64,000 nucleotides of DNA from Muricoccus pecuniae (GTDB lineage: Bacteria; Pseudomonadota; Alphaproteobacteria; Acetobacterales; Acetobacteraceae): assembly GCF_014199205.1 (NCBI RefSeq), contig NZ_JACIJD010000013.1:106134-170133 (forward strand), written 5' to 3'. Of this stretch, positions 1 through 10,816 are shown piece by piece; within the stretch, counting starts at the first letter, position 1, and the number at the start of each line of letters is the position of its first letter. A model generated the notes under the pieces. That model was not told the DNA's origin. It searched no databases and was given only the letters and a program-made list of their open reading frames with translations. Made by a program: the position numbers and the translations under genes.

Positions 1-66
1 AAATGACGTGAAGCGGTTTTGGACAGATTTTTGATACGTTTCGATCCGCAGGCCCAAGGGTTTCAC

Positions 67-762
67 ATGCGAGAGCCGCACGCTTCCCCGCCCATCGACG
101 TCGCCATTCATGTCATGAGTTCTGACGCGTTCCTTCGCACGGAATATGAACTTCTGGAAAGTGAATTGTGCGATGCGGAATTGGATCGCGCGCGACGTTT
201 CAGGTCGGTGCGGCACAGGCAGGCCTATGTAGCCGCCCACGCCTTGCAGAGATGGCAGTTCGCCCGGCTCGGCGTCCCCGCCGGGGAGCGCGGCGCGCCG
301 CCAGCCGATCGGCGCGCGAGCCTGACCCATGCCGACGGCCTCGTGGCCTGCGCCCTGGCCTCGGAGGGCGCGGTGGGCGTGGATGCGGAGTGGCTGGGCG
401 GGGTGGCTGACCTATCCGCCGTCGCGCGTCACGCGCTGGCGCCGGGCGAGCAGGAGTGCCTTCGCATTGCCGCGCCAGGGGAGGCGCGCGAGTTGTTCAT
501 ACGTTTCTGGACGGCGAAGGAGGCCGTGTCCAAGGCCCTGGGGCAGGGCCTGGCGCTCCCTTTTGAGGGCATCGTCCTCGCCCAGGATCCCCTTCGCGTG
601 ACCGCCCTACCCCCCGCCTGCGGCCATCCGCACGAGTGGCACCTGGAGGACCGCCGGGTCGGCGACCACCGGCTCGCGCTTGCCCTGAGGCGGCCGGAAG
701 GCCGCGGCGTCGTGGTGCGTTGGGAAACGGTGACGCTGGAAAGACTCGTCCGCGGGACCTGA
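67..762 (+). CDS. 4'-phosphopantetheinyl transferase (Sfp type)
   Basis: It should transfer the phosphopantetheine arm of CoA to a serine of a carrier protein in polyketide, non-ribosomal peptide or fatty-acid synthesis. The family signatures are present: GVDAEW near residues 104-109 (Mg binding) and WTAKEAVSKALG near 148-159. At 231 aa the length fits Sfp/HetI-type enzymes. I chose ATG 67 because AAGGG lies 6 nt upstream; an in-frame TTG at 19 would add 16 residues. The gene converges with the following one, 9 nt away. Its carrier-protein partner is not in the window and may lie to the left. Confidence 0.85.
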   Translation: MREPHASPPIDVAIHVMSSDAFLRTEYELLESELCDAELDRARRFRSVRHRQAYVAAHALQRWQFARLGVPAGERGAPPADRRASLTHADGLVACALASEGAVGVDAEWLGGVADLSAVARHALAPGEQECLRIAAPGEARELFIRFWTAKEAVSKALGQGLALPFEGIVLAQDPLRVTALPPACGHPHEWHLEDRRVGDHRLALALRRPEGRGVVVRWETVTLERLVRGT

Positions 763-771
763 CCGGCCCCG

Positions 772-2139
772 CTAGGCCCGGTGGTGGCGCAGGGCGCCCA
801 TTCCCATTCCCGTGCCCCTGGGCAGGCGATTCCCCGTGTCGTGCCCCGCCGGGACGGCCGGCTGCGGTTCCGGCTTGTGGGTCTCGGGCCAGGACACGAG
901 GACGAGGAGCTGGAGGACGACGGAGGAGTTCACGAGATAGCCGCCCAGGAAGAGATAGGTGAACCCCAGGGGCACCCGCAGCTCCGGCCGGGCGAGCACG
1001 AAGCTCCGGGTGAAGTAGGTGAAGTAGAGGACGAAGCCCACGAGCCCGTACTCATAGGCGATCTTGCCCCAGGTCGGGTCGAAGGCGCCGTAGCTGAGCC
1101 GGTTGAAGTACTCCATGACAGTCCCGGGGCCGCGGCCGAAGAGTACCGTCCAGAGGTCCGTGATGATGAACTGCCCGAGCACGAAGAAGATGGAGAGGAA
1201 GCGCCCGAAGGCGCTCGAATCCTGGCTGGAGAACTCGGAGACGCGGTTGGTGATGGCGGAGAGGTGCAGCGACGGTCCGAAGGCGAGCACGACCGCGAGG
1301 CCGATCAGCCCGATGACGACCAGCTCGTAGCGCTTCCGGGAGATGATGTACCAGGGCAGGAACAGGGCCAGGGTCATCATGCCCGTGCCGGAATAGCTGC
1401 ACAGGATGCCGGCCGCGATCACGCCCAGGCGCAAGAGCCGCAGCCCCCGCAGCAACTCGACGATGAGGCCGATCGCGAGGAACTGGCAGAAGAAGGAGGG
1501 CTCAGCGAAGAAGTAGCCGTTGCTCTTGAGGATGGGCGAATCCCAGACGATCGGGATGATGTAGTTGAAGCCCGGCAGCAGGATCGTGGCCGGGGCGAAG
1601 TTCTCGATCGGGAAGGCGAGGCTTCGCCCGACCACGAATTGCGAGAAGAACTGCGCCAGCCCGAGCAGCGCCGCGACGAAGGCGAAGTTCGCGGTGAAGC
1701 GCAGCAGCCGCTCGAAGTCGAAGGAGCCCTTGGTGTAGCGGAAGACGAAGGCGCTCTGGATGACGACGAGGTACATCCAGGAGGTGGTCGAGAGCCTGAT
1801 GCTGTCGCTGGCCAGGAAGCTGACGATCGTCGAGGTCAGGAACATCAGGAAGAAGGTCAGCCGCCAGCCATCCACCACGAGCTTCCCGCGCAGCAGCAGG
1901 AGCACGACCGTGAGCAGGAGCATGGGCGTGCTGATGGGGATGGCGGTTTCGGTCCCGCCCGTGCCGGGGATGGCGATCTTCTGCAGCACCGTGCCGCTCA
2001 GGATAAGCAGGCAGGAGAGGCGGAAGGAGAGATTCGTGCTGTCCGTCTCGGCGATCCGGTAGCGCGGGCCGGGGAGGGCCTGCGTCCGCGACGGCGGGCC
2101 GAAGACGGAGGGGTTCCGCAAGGGGTGGGTCACTGACAT
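772..2139 (-). CDS. O-antigen ligase/polymerase-like membrane protein
   Basis: This 455-aa protein has about ten hydrophobic segments between residues 40 and 420, with a longer hydrophilic loop around 160-200, the usual layout of Wzy/WaaL proteins. Family knowledge suggests it polymerises or ligates glycan repeats at the periplasmic face of the inner membrane. No short motif separates polymerase from ligase, so the substrate is unknown. The C-terminus ends in a hydrophilic His/Arg/Pro-rich tail. Start is ATG 2139 with a weak GGAG about 12 nt upstream. No glycosyltransferases surround it, so it is not inside a visible polysaccharide cluster. Confidence 0.7.
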   Translation of the reverse strand: MSVTHPLRNPSVFGPPSRTQALPGPRYRIAETDSTNLSFRLSCLLILSGTVLQKIAIPGTGGTETAIPISTPMLLLTVVLLLLRGKLVVDGWRLTFFLMFLTSTIVSFLASDSIRLSTTSWMYLVVIQSAFVFRYTKGSFDFERLLRFTANFAFVAALLGLAQFFSQFVVGRSLAFPIENFAPATILLPGFNYIIPIVWDSPILKSNGYFFAEPSFFCQFLAIGLIVELLRGLRLLRLGVIAAGILCSYSGTGMMTLALFLPWYIISRKRYELVVIGLIGLAVVLAFGPSLHLSAITNRVSEFSSQDSSAFGRFLSIFFVLGQFIITDLWTVLFGRGPGTVMEYFNRLSYGAFDPTWGKIAYEYGLVGFVLYFTYFTRSFVLARPELRVPLGFTYLFLGGYLVNSSVVLQLLVLVSWPETHKPEPQPAVPAGHDTGNRLPRGTGMGMGALRHHRA

Positions 2140-2480
2140 GCGCTGCTACCGCTCCCCGCTCTTGTGCACCGCAGCATGATATAGGTCATCCACCCCGCGG
2201 CGGCGACCGCTTCCCCCTTCCAGGGCCGTAACATGGGCGCGCGCGGGCAGCGCGGCGGCAGCCGGGGCGGGAAGCGCCGGGAGGGGTGGGTTGTCACGCA
2301 AGCGGGCCATTCCTGGCATGGGTAGCATGTCGCGGGGTGGGAGCGAGGCCCAACAACGCCCGGTCTAAAAATCGTGAAGAGTTCTCTTCCCCGGGAGGGC
2401 GGCGGCCCCGCGTCTCCGTTCCCGCATGAAAAAGCCCCGGCGGATCGCTCCGCCGGGGCCGTTCCTGATCCCCGCCGGGA
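2140..2480. other. 341-bp intergenic region
   Basis: No credible gene is present; a 60-codon minus-strand frame at 2146-2328 lacks a ribosome site and a recognisable product. The left part should hold the promoter of the divergently placed membrane-protein gene; a TATATC hexamer lies on the minus strand near 2180, without a good -35 element. The right part holds the terminator of glnK-amtB. Confidence 0.5.
2429..2459 (-). terminator. Rho-independent terminator of glnK-amtB
   Basis: An 11-bp perfect GC-rich stem (2434-2444 with 2449-2459) has a 4-nt loop and, read on the minus strand, is followed at once by five T. It starts 22 nt past the amtB stop codon, so it ends the glnK-amtB transcript. 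Confidence 0.9.
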
Positions 2481-3869
<1,389 letters not shown>

Positions 3870-3892
3870 CGTCTCTTCCTTCGTCATCTCTG

Positions 3893-4294
<402 letters not shown>

Positions 4295-4375
4295 TTACAA
4301 GGGCCGGGGGTGGCGCGCGGCGTTGCCTTGCCTAAATGATGGGCAGATAACCGCTCCGTGATGCAGGACAGATCC

Positions 4376-5746
4376 ATGATGCTCCCCGATGCCGTGACGA
4401 CCGGGATCGTAGCGCCTGTCGCCGCAACGACCGAGGCCGAGACCGCGGGGGGCGGTGCGACCGAGCTGGACGTGCTGGTGATCGGCGCCGGCCCGGCCGG
4501 GGGCACGCTGGCGGCCACCCTCGCCACCGCCGGCCTCTCGGTCGCCGTGGTGGATGCCCAGGCCCTGCCGCCGATGGAGCTGCCCGCCTTCGACGGCCGC
4601 GCCTACGCCATCGCCGCCGGGAGCCGGAACCTGCTGGACGCCGCGGGGCTGTGGGACCTGCTGCCCGAGACGCCCTGCCCCATCACCGGCATCCGCGTGA
4701 GCGACGGGCGGCCGGGCGAGCGCCCCTCCCGGCTGCATCTGCACTTCGACGCCGCCGAAATGGGAGAGGAGGCCTTCGGCTGGATGGTCGAGGCCCGCGC
4801 GCTCCGCGTGGCGCTGAACGCCCGGCTGGCGGCGCTGCCCAACCTCCTTCTCCTCGCGCCGGCGACGGCCGAACTGGAGCGGCGGCCCGAGGGCGTGGTC
4901 GCGCGCCTCTCCGACGGGCGGGTGCTGCGGGCGCGGCTGGCCGTCTCGGCCGAGGGGCGCAACAGCGCGCTGCGCGGCGGGGCCGGCATCGGCGCCGCGC
5001 GGCTGGACTACCGCACCGCCGGGATCGTCTGCGCCATCGCGCATGAGCGGCCGCACAGGGGCACGGCGCTGGAGGCCTTTCTCCCCAACGGCCCCTTCGC
5101 CCAGCTCCCGCTCTCCGACGCCCTCCCGGAAGGCGAGGGGGAGAGGTCCCGCGCGGCGCGGGAGGGCTTCCCCCATGCCTCGGCCATCGTCTGGTCCGAG
5201 CGCGCCTCCCTCGCCCCGCATTTCATGGCCATGCCCCCGGAGGCCTTCACGCGGGAGGTGGCGCGGCGCATGGGCGACCATCTCGGCGCCCTCAGGCTGG
5301 TGGGCGGGCGCTGGTCCTATCCCATCACCGCGCTCCAGGCGCTGCGCTTCACCGATACGCGCCTCGCCCTGGTGGGAGATGCGGCGCACGGCATCCACCC
5401 CATCGCGGGGCAGGGGCTGAACGTGGGCTTCCGCGACGTCGCCGCCCTGGCCGAGCTGGTGGTGGCGGCGAAGGCGGCGGGCGGGGATGTCGGCGCGCCC
5501 TCCCTCCTCGCGGCCTACCAGGCGGCGCGGCGGCCGGATTCCCTGATGATGCTCGGCGCCACCCACGTGCTGGAGCGCCTCTTCGGCAACGACATCGCCC
5601 CCGTGCGGATCGCCCGGCGCCTGGGCATCGCGGCGGTGGACCGCATCCCCGCCCTCAAGGGCTTCTTCGCCCGGCAGGCCATGGGGCTCGGCGGCGGCGC
5701 GGCCTCCGGGCTGCTGGCGGGGCGGGGGCTGATGCGGGTGGGGTAG
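4376..5746 (+). CDS. UbiH/UbiF/COQ6-family FAD-dependent monooxygenase
   Basis: It is probably an aromatic-ring hydroxylase of ubiquinone biosynthesis using FAD, NAD(P)H and O2. The N-terminal Rossmann motif GAGPAGG follows LDVLVIG. A degenerate DG motif appears as SAEGRNSALR in the middle, and the FAD-binding GDAAHGIHPIAGQGLN...D box is near the C-terminus. The protein is about 456 aa, slightly long for the family because of an Ala/Thr-rich N-terminus. Start ATG 4376 has AGGA 7 nt upstream; ATG 4361 or GTG 4358 are alternatives. Which ring position it hydroxylates cannot be read from sequence. Confidence 0.85.
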   Translation: MMLPDAVTTGIVAPVAATTEAETAGGGATELDVLVIGAGPAGGTLAATLATAGLSVAVVDAQALPPMELPAFDGRAYAIAAGSRNLLDAAGLWDLLPETPCPITGIRVSDGRPGERPSRLHLHFDAAEMGEEAFGWMVEARALRVALNARLAALPNLLLLAPATAELERRPEGVVARLSDGRVLRARLAVSAEGRNSALRGGAGIGAARLDYRTAGIVCAIAHERPHRGTALEAFLPNGPFAQLPLSDALPEGEGERSRAAREGFPHASAIVWSERASLAPHFMAMPPEAFTREVARRMGDHLGALRLVGGRWSYPITALQALRFTDTRLALVGDAAHGIHPIAGQGLNVGFRDVAALAELVVAAKAAGGDVGAPSLLAAYQAARRPDSLMMLGATHVLERLFGNDIAPVRIARRLGIAAVDRIPALKGFFARQAMGLGGGAASGLLAGRGLMRVG

Positions 5747-5750
5747 GGCC

Positions 5751-6239
5751 TCACCCCCGCCGCAGCGCCCCGAGGGGCAGGCGGTTGGACACCTTCAGCC
5801 GGTCCAGCACGATGGAGGAGCGCACGCGCGCCACGCTCTCATGCGGCAGCAGCACGTCGTTCACGAGGGCGGAGAGCTCCTTCAGGTCCGGCACCACGGC
5901 CTTGAGCAGGTAGTCGGCGTCGCCCGTCATGGCATAGGCCTCCTGCACCTCCTCCAGCCGCGAGACGAGCTCGCGGAAGCGCTGGGCGTTGTCGCGGCTG
6001 TGGGTGGCGAGCGTGACCTGCACGAAGACGAGGAGCCGCAGCCCCAGCGGCTCGGCCGCCAGCTCCGCGTGATAGCCGCGGATCACCCCCGCCGCCTCCA
6101 GCGCCAGCCTCCTGCGCGAGCACTGAGAGGGGGAGAGCCCCACCCTCTCCCCCGCCTCCCCGTTCGTCAGCCGCCCGTCCTCCTGCAGCGCCGCGAGGAG
6201 GCGAAGGTCGATGGCGTCGAGCGTGACCGTTCCTTGCAT
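5751..6239 (-). CDS. Lrp/AsnC-family transcriptional regulator
   Basis: This 162-aa regulator has an N-terminal winged HTH (LDAIDLRLLAALQEDGRLTNGEAGERVGLS, residues about 7-36) and a C-terminal RAM ligand-binding domain with the typical YAMTGDADYLLKAVVPD stretch. It is divergent from hpd with a 111-bp shared region, so it may control 4-hydroxyphenylpyruvate dioxygenase in response to an aromatic amino acid; that is inference from position. Start ATG 6239 gives the usual family length. Confidence 0.9.
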   Translation of the reverse strand: MQGTVTLDAIDLRLLAALQEDGRLTNGEAGERVGLSPSQCSRRRLALEAAGVIRGYHAELAAEPLGLRLLVFVQVTLATHSRDNAQRFRELVSRLEEVQEAYAMTGDADYLLKAVVPDLKELSALVNDVLLPHESVARVRSSIVLDRLKVSNRLPLGALRRG

Positions 6240-6350
6240 GGATGAAGTCTAGCGCGCGAGATCCGTGCGTCCAGCGCCGGATTCGCCGCGTCTTCGCACG
6301 CCTCTCGCGGGGATCCGGGCCTAGCCTGTCCCTCAATAGAGGAGACATCC

Positions 6351-7466
6351 ATGGGCCCCTTCCCGCACGACGCCCCCCGCGCGACCATCACGGAGCACAA
6401 CCCCGCCGGCACGGACGGCTTCGGCTTCGTCGAGTATGCGAGCCCCGAGCCGGAGAAGCTCCACGCCCTCTTCCGCCAGATGGGCTTCACCGCCGTCGCG
6501 CGGCACCGGACGAAGCGGAGCACCCTCTACCGCCAGGGCGACATCAACTATCTCCTGACGGAAGAACCCAACTCCCACGCGGTGAGCTTCGCGGGCGAGC
6601 ACGGTCCCTGCGTGCCCTCCATGGCCTTCCGCGTGGTGGACGCGAAGCACGCCTTCGAGCGCGCGCTCGCCAACGGCGCCGAGGCCGCGACCGAGGGGAA
6701 GACGATGGACCTGCCCGCCATCAAGGGCATCGGCGGGTCGCTGCTCTACTTCATCGACCAGTACGGCGAGGGCCGCTCCGCCTATGACGCGGAGTTCGAG
6801 TGGCTGGGGGCGCGCGATCCCTGGCCGGTGGGCGCGGGCCTCTACTACATCGACCATCTCACCCACAACGTGTTCCGCGGCCGGATGGACGTCTGGTACG
6901 ATTTCTACAGCCGCATCTTCAACTTCCGGCAGATCCGCTACTTCGACATCAAGGGCGAGTATACGGGCCTCTTCTCCCGCGCGCTGACCTCCCCCGACGG
7001 CCGCATCCGCATCCCGCTGAACGAGAGCGCGGACGAGGAGAGCCAGATCGAGGAGTACCTGCGCGCCTACAAGGGCGAGGGCATCCAGCACATCGCCTGC
7101 GGCTGCGACGACATCTACGGCACGATCGAGGGGCTGCGCGAGGCCGGGCTGAACTTCATGCCCTCCCCGCCCGACGCCTATTACGAGAAGGTCGATGCCC
7201 GCCTGCCCGGCCATGGCGAGGACCTCGCGCGCTTGAAGCGCAACGGCATCCTCGTGGACGGGGAGGGCGTGGTGGAGGACCGCCGCGCGCGGCTGCTTCT
7301 GCAGATCTTCTCCGCCAACGTCATCGGCCCCGTCTTCTTCGAGTTCATCGAGCGCAAGGGCGATGACGGCTTCGGCGAGGGCAACTTCCGCGCCCTCTTC
7401 GAGAGCATCGAGGAGGACCAGCTCCGCCGCGGCGTGCTCTCCGGCGCGAAGCAGGCGGCGGAGTAG
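6351..7466 (+). CDS. hpd: 4-hydroxyphenylpyruvate dioxygenase
   Basis: Hpd converts 4-hydroxyphenylpyruvate to homogentisate in tyrosine breakdown, using Fe(II) and O2. The 371-aa protein has the two-domain vicinal-oxygen-chelate fold. The iron ligands are visible as His169 (IDHLTHNV), His247 (GIQHIACG) and Glu331 (FFEFIER), and the C-terminal GFGEGNF gate helix is intact. Start ATG 6351 has AGAGGAGA 5 nt upstream. The divergent Lrp/AsnC gene is the likely regulator. Homogentisate dioxygenase is not in the window; the FAH-family protein at 31236 is too far away to link. Confidence 0.97.
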   Translation: MGPFPHDAPRATITEHNPAGTDGFGFVEYASPEPEKLHALFRQMGFTAVARHRTKRSTLYRQGDINYLLTEEPNSHAVSFAGEHGPCVPSMAFRVVDAKHAFERALANGAEAATEGKTMDLPAIKGIGGSLLYFIDQYGEGRSAYDAEFEWLGARDPWPVGAGLYYIDHLTHNVFRGRMDVWYDFYSRIFNFRQIRYFDIKGEYTGLFSRALTSPDGRIRIPLNESADEESQIEEYLRAYKGEGIQHIACGCDDIYGTIEGLREAGLNFMPSPPDAYYEKVDARLPGHGEDLARLKRNGILVDGEGVVEDRRARLLLQIFSANVIGPVFFEFIERKGDDGFGEGNFRALFESIEEDQLRRGVLSGAKQAAE

Positions 7467-7475
7467 GGGCGGACA

Positions 7476-7504
7476 GCCCCCGGGAGGAGGGACCTCCCGG
7501 GGGC
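7476..7504. terminator. Hairpin between hpd and the Bug receptor gene
   Basis: A perfect 12-bp stem (7476-7487 with 7493-7504) with a 5-nt loop lies between two convergent genes, 9 nt after the hpd stop. There is no T-tract on the plus side beyond scattered T residues, so it is a probable bidirectional transcript end rather than a classical intrinsic terminator. Confidence 0.65.
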
Positions 7505-7514
7505 GCTTCCCGCT

Positions 7515-8486
7515 TTACTCCATCACGATGTTCGCGCGCTGCGCGACGGCCTTCCACTTCACCTGCTCGGCGCGCAGGAAGGCCGCGAATTCCTGCGGCC
7601 CTTCCGCCAGGGCCGTCGTGCCCGCCTCGTCGAAGCGGGCCTTCACGCCGGGATCGCGCATCGCCTCGGCGAAGGCCTCGTAGAGCGTGTCGAGAACCGG
7701 CGCGGGCGTGCCGGCCGGCGCCACGACGCCGCCGGAGCCGATGCTGGTGAAGCCCGGCAGCCCCGCCGCTTCCGCCACGGTCGGAAGATCGGGCAGGTGC
7801 TTCTGGCGCGTGTCGGAGGTGACGCCGAGCGCGCGCAGCTGCCCGTCCCGCACGAGCGGCAGGGCGGAACCCGCGCTCTCGAAGGCGAAGCCGAGCGAGC
7901 CGGCCATCAGGTCGGTCAGCATCGGCCCCGCGCCGCGATAGGGGATGTGCTGCGCCGCGACGCCGATGCCCTGGAGGAACAGCTCCCCCGTCATGTGCTG
8001 GGTGGAGCCGGGGCCGCTGGAGCCGTAATTCGCCCCGCCCGCCTTCAGCCGCCGCACCAGCTCCGCCGCGTCGCGCGGCCCGTCCTTCGGCACGATGAGG
8101 AGCAGCGGCCCCTCGAAGATGCGGATGACCGGCACGAAGTCCCGCTCCGCGTCATAGGGGATGTTCCGCATGGTGGCGGGGTTGATCGCCAGCGTCGCCA
8201 GGCTGCCGAAGCCGAGCGTGTAGCCATCGGGCGCCGCGCGCGCGACGGCCTGCATCCCGATCGTGCCGCTCGCGCCCGCGCGGTTCTCCGTGACCACGCG
8301 GCTCCCCTTGAAGCGGCCCTCGGAAACCTTGTCCGCCATCAGCCGGCAAAAGATGTCGTTCGCCTGGCCCGGCGGGAAGGGCACGATGATGCGGACGGGG
8401 CGGGTGGGAAAGGATTGGGCCTGGGCGCGGGCCGCGGCCGCGGCCAGCAGCAGGCCCAGGGCCGCGCGGCGGGGCAGGGTGGTCAT
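7515..8486 (-). CDS. Bug-family (TctC-like) periplasmic substrate-binding protein
   Basis: This 323-aa exported protein has a signal peptide (residues 1-23, ending ARAQA) and the Bug hallmark PTRPVRIIVPFPPGQAND. Bug proteins bind dicarboxylates, amides or aromatic acids; many are orphans that sense rather than transport. No TctA/TctB membrane partners are nearby. It lies 57 nt behind the lyase/CoA-transferase fusion on the same strand, so its ligand may be the acid that this fusion processes. Stop and strand agree with the family C-terminus. Confidence 0.9.
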   Translation of the reverse strand: MTTLPRRAALGLLLAAAAARAQAQSFPTRPVRIIVPFPPGQANDIFCRLMADKVSEGRFKGSRVVTENRAGASGTIGMQAVARAAPDGYTLGFGSLATLAINPATMRNIPYDAERDFVPVIRIFEGPLLLIVPKDGPRDAAELVRRLKAGGANYGSSGPGSTQHMTGELFLQGIGVAAQHIPYRGAGPMLTDLMAGSLGFAFESAGSALPLVRDGQLRALGVTSDTRQKHLPDLPTVAEAAGLPGFTSIGSGGVVAPAGTPAPVLDTLYEAFAEAMRDPGVKARFDEAGTTALAEGPQEFAAFLRAEQVKWKAVAQRANIVME

Positions 8487-8543
8487 CTCGTTTCCTCCGG
8501 TGCTCTCTCTTGTCGTTACAGGGCGGCCAGCGCCGAGGGGTCG

Positions 8544-10757
8544 CTACTCGGCGGCCAGCGCCGCGGGGCCTTCGGCGTGCAGCGTGCCCTCGGCCAGCAG
8601 GGCCGCGATCGCGGCCTCGTCCAGCCCGGCCTCGCGAGCGATCTCCACCCCGTGCTCCCCCGGGCGGGGCGGCTGGCGGCGGAGCGCGGTGCGGGCGCCG
8701 CCCATCAGCACGGGCAGGCCGGGAATGCCCGCCACCGGCACGGCAGGCGCCCCGCCCGGCGCGCTGGCCGCGCTCGCCATCTCCACCGGCAGGAGGCCGC
8801 CGGAGGCCAGGAGATGCGGGTCGTCGAACAGGTCGGCGGGCTTGGCGATGGGGGCGAAGGGCAGGCCCAGCGCCTCGCAGCGCGCCATCAGCGCGGCCTG
8901 CGGGATGCCGCGGAACACCTCCGCCACCCGCGCGCCGATCCGCGGCCGCGCGGCGGCGAGCTGCTGCATCCCGGCGAGCGCGGGGTCGGAGAGCAGGTCC
9001 TCCAGCCCGAACTCGCGGCAGAAGGCCCCCCATTGCGTGGTGGTGACGACGCCGACGAAGACCTGGCGCCCGGGCTCGGCGCTCTCGAACACGTCGTAGA
9101 CCGGCCAGGGCTTGGGCATGGCCTTGTCCCCGAAGGGGGTGGGGTTGCTGCCGGTGATGGCCGCCGCCGCCATGTGCTGGGCGACGAGCAGCATGTTCGT
9201 CTCGAACAATCCGGACTGGATCGGGCCGCCGCGCCCCGTCGCTTCGCGCTCGCGCAGGGCGGCGAGGATGGCGACCGCCCCGAAGACGCCGCCCATGATG
9301 TCGTTGATGGAGGTTCCGGCGCGGAGCGGCTGGCCGGGCGGGCCGGTCATGTAGGCCAGGCCGCCCATCATCTGCACCACCTCGTCCAGCGCCGCGCGCT
9401 TCTCGTAGGGGCCGGGCAGGAAGCCCTTGCAGGAGAGGTAGATCAGGCGCGGGTTGAGCGCGGAGAGCGCCTCCCAGCCCAGGCCGAGCGCGTCCATGGC
9501 GCCCGGGCGGAAGTTCTCCAGCACCACCTCCGCCCCGGCCGCCAGCCGCCTCACCAGGGCGAGGCCGGCGGGCTTCTTCATGTCCACGCAGAGGGAGCGC
9601 TTGTTGCGGTTGAAGGTGGGGAAGAAGCCGATGGCCGGGCCCGTCAGGCGGCGCGAGTTGTCGCCCCCCGGCGCGGGCTCGACCTTGATCACGTCGGCGC
9701 CGAGATCGGCCAGCACCATCCCGCAGCTCGGCCCCATGACCATGTGGGAGAACTCGATCACCCGCACCCCCTCCAGGGGCAGGCGCCCCAGGGACGGGCG
9801 CCGGGGGAGGGCGGGCAGGGGTTCCGGCGCCGCGGGACGGGCGGCGGGGCGGTAGGTGCGCGGCACGCCGGCGGCGGCCAGGCGGCCGTGCAGGGGCTCG
9901 TCCGGCAGTCCCTCGCGCAGCGGCCCGCGCGCGGCGATGAGGGCGGGAAGGTCGATGCCGGTGGCGAAGCCCTCGGATTCCAGCATGTTGACGAGGTCCT
10001 CGGTGCAGGCATTGCCCACCGAGCCCGGGGCGTAGGGGCAGCCGCCCAGCCCGCCTAGCGCCGCGTCGAAGCCGCGCACGCCTTCCTCCAGCGCGGCCAG
10101 CGCGTTCGCGAGGGCGGTGCCGAGGGTGTCGTGCAGGTGCAGGTTGCCGAAGCGCGCCTCTCCCACCTCCGCGCGCACCGCGCGGACGAGGCGGCGGACA
10201 TGGGAGGGGGTGGCGTAGCCGAGCGTGTCGGCGAGGGCGACGCTGTCCGCCCCCGCGCGGAGAAGGTCGGCGGCGAGGGCCACCACCTCCCCCTCATCCA
10301 CCCACCCCTGGAGGGAGCAGCCGAAGGCGGTGGAGATCCCGGCCTCGATCCGCGGCGCCGCCTCGCCGAGGCCGCGGGCCCATTCGGCCACCCGCGCCAC
10401 CTCCGCCACCTGCTCGGCGCGGCTGCGCCGGACATTGGCGCGGCTGTGCGCCTCGCTCGCCGAGACCGGGATGATGACCGATTGCGCCCCTGCGGCGGCG
10501 GCGTTCTGCGCCCCGCGCAGGTTGGGGGCCAGAGCCACGACACGGAGCGCCGGATGGGCGGCGCGGACGGCGCGCACCACCTCCGCCGCATCGGCCATCC
10601 CCGGCATGGCGGCGGGCGGCACGAAGCTCGCCACCTCCATCTCCCTGATGCCGGCGGCGACCATGGCGGCGATCCAGCGGAGCTTCGCCGCCGTCGGCAT
10701 GACGGCCTTCACCATCTGCAGCCCGTCGCGCGGGCCGACCTCTCGCACCGTGAGCAT
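8544..10757 (-). CDS. Fused HMG-CoA lyase-like / CaiB-BaiF (class III) CoA-transferase
   Basis: One uninterrupted 737-aa frame joins two enzymes. Residues 1 to about 290 form a DRE-TIM HMG-CoA-lyase-like barrel with VGPRDGLQ, the metal site NLHLHDT and the catalytic Cys240 in GGLGGCPYAPG. A Pro/Arg-rich linker follows, then a full CaiB/BaiF CoA-transferase from about residue 327 (GVRVIEFSHMVMGPSCGMVLADLGADVIKVE), with the active-site Asp in LDEVVQMMGGL. The pair would load CoA on a hydroxy acid and cleave it. Separate proteins of these families do this for citramalate in Chloroflexus. Start ATG 10757 has GGAGGGA 4-9 nt upstream. Substrate unknown. Confidence 0.85.
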   Translation of the reverse strand: MLTVREVGPRDGLQMVKAVMPTAAKLRWIAAMVAAGIREMEVASFVPPAAMPGMADAAEVVRAVRAAHPALRVVALAPNLRGAQNAAAAGAQSVIIPVSASEAHSRANVRRSRAEQVAEVARVAEWARGLGEAAPRIEAGISTAFGCSLQGWVDEGEVVALAADLLRAGADSVALADTLGYATPSHVRRLVRAVRAEVGEARFGNLHLHDTLGTALANALAALEEGVRGFDAALGGLGGCPYAPGSVGNACTEDLVNMLESEGFATGIDLPALIAARGPLREGLPDEPLHGRLAAAGVPRTYRPAARPAAPEPLPALPRRPSLGRLPLEGVRVIEFSHMVMGPSCGMVLADLGADVIKVEPAPGGDNSRRLTGPAIGFFPTFNRNKRSLCVDMKKPAGLALVRRLAAGAEVVLENFRPGAMDALGLGWEALSALNPRLIYLSCKGFLPGPYEKRAALDEVVQMMGGLAYMTGPPGQPLRAGTSINDIMGGVFGAVAILAALREREATGRGGPIQSGLFETNMLLVAQHMAAAAITGSNPTPFGDKAMPKPWPVYDVFESAEPGRQVFVGVVTTTQWGAFCREFGLEDLLSDPALAGMQQLAAARPRIGARVAEVFRGIPQAALMARCEALGLPFAPIAKPADLFDDPHLLASGGLLPVEMASAASAPGGAPAVPVAGIPGLPVLMGGARTALRRQPPRPGEHGVEIAREAGLDEAAIAALLAEGTLHAEGPAALAAE

Positions 10758-10816
10758 GGGTCCCTCCCGCGTTTCCTCGCCCGCATCCTGCGTTCGCGGG
10801 GACCGCGGGGGAATCG

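Noticed and set aside
2146..2328. 60-codon minus-strand open frame
   Set aside because: Pro/Ala-rich composition, no ribosome site and no neighbour coupling.
6248..6261. TCTAGCGCGCGAGA as an operator between the Lrp/AsnC gene and hpd
   Set aside because: It is an imperfect GC-rich palindrome that could occur by chance, with no second copy.
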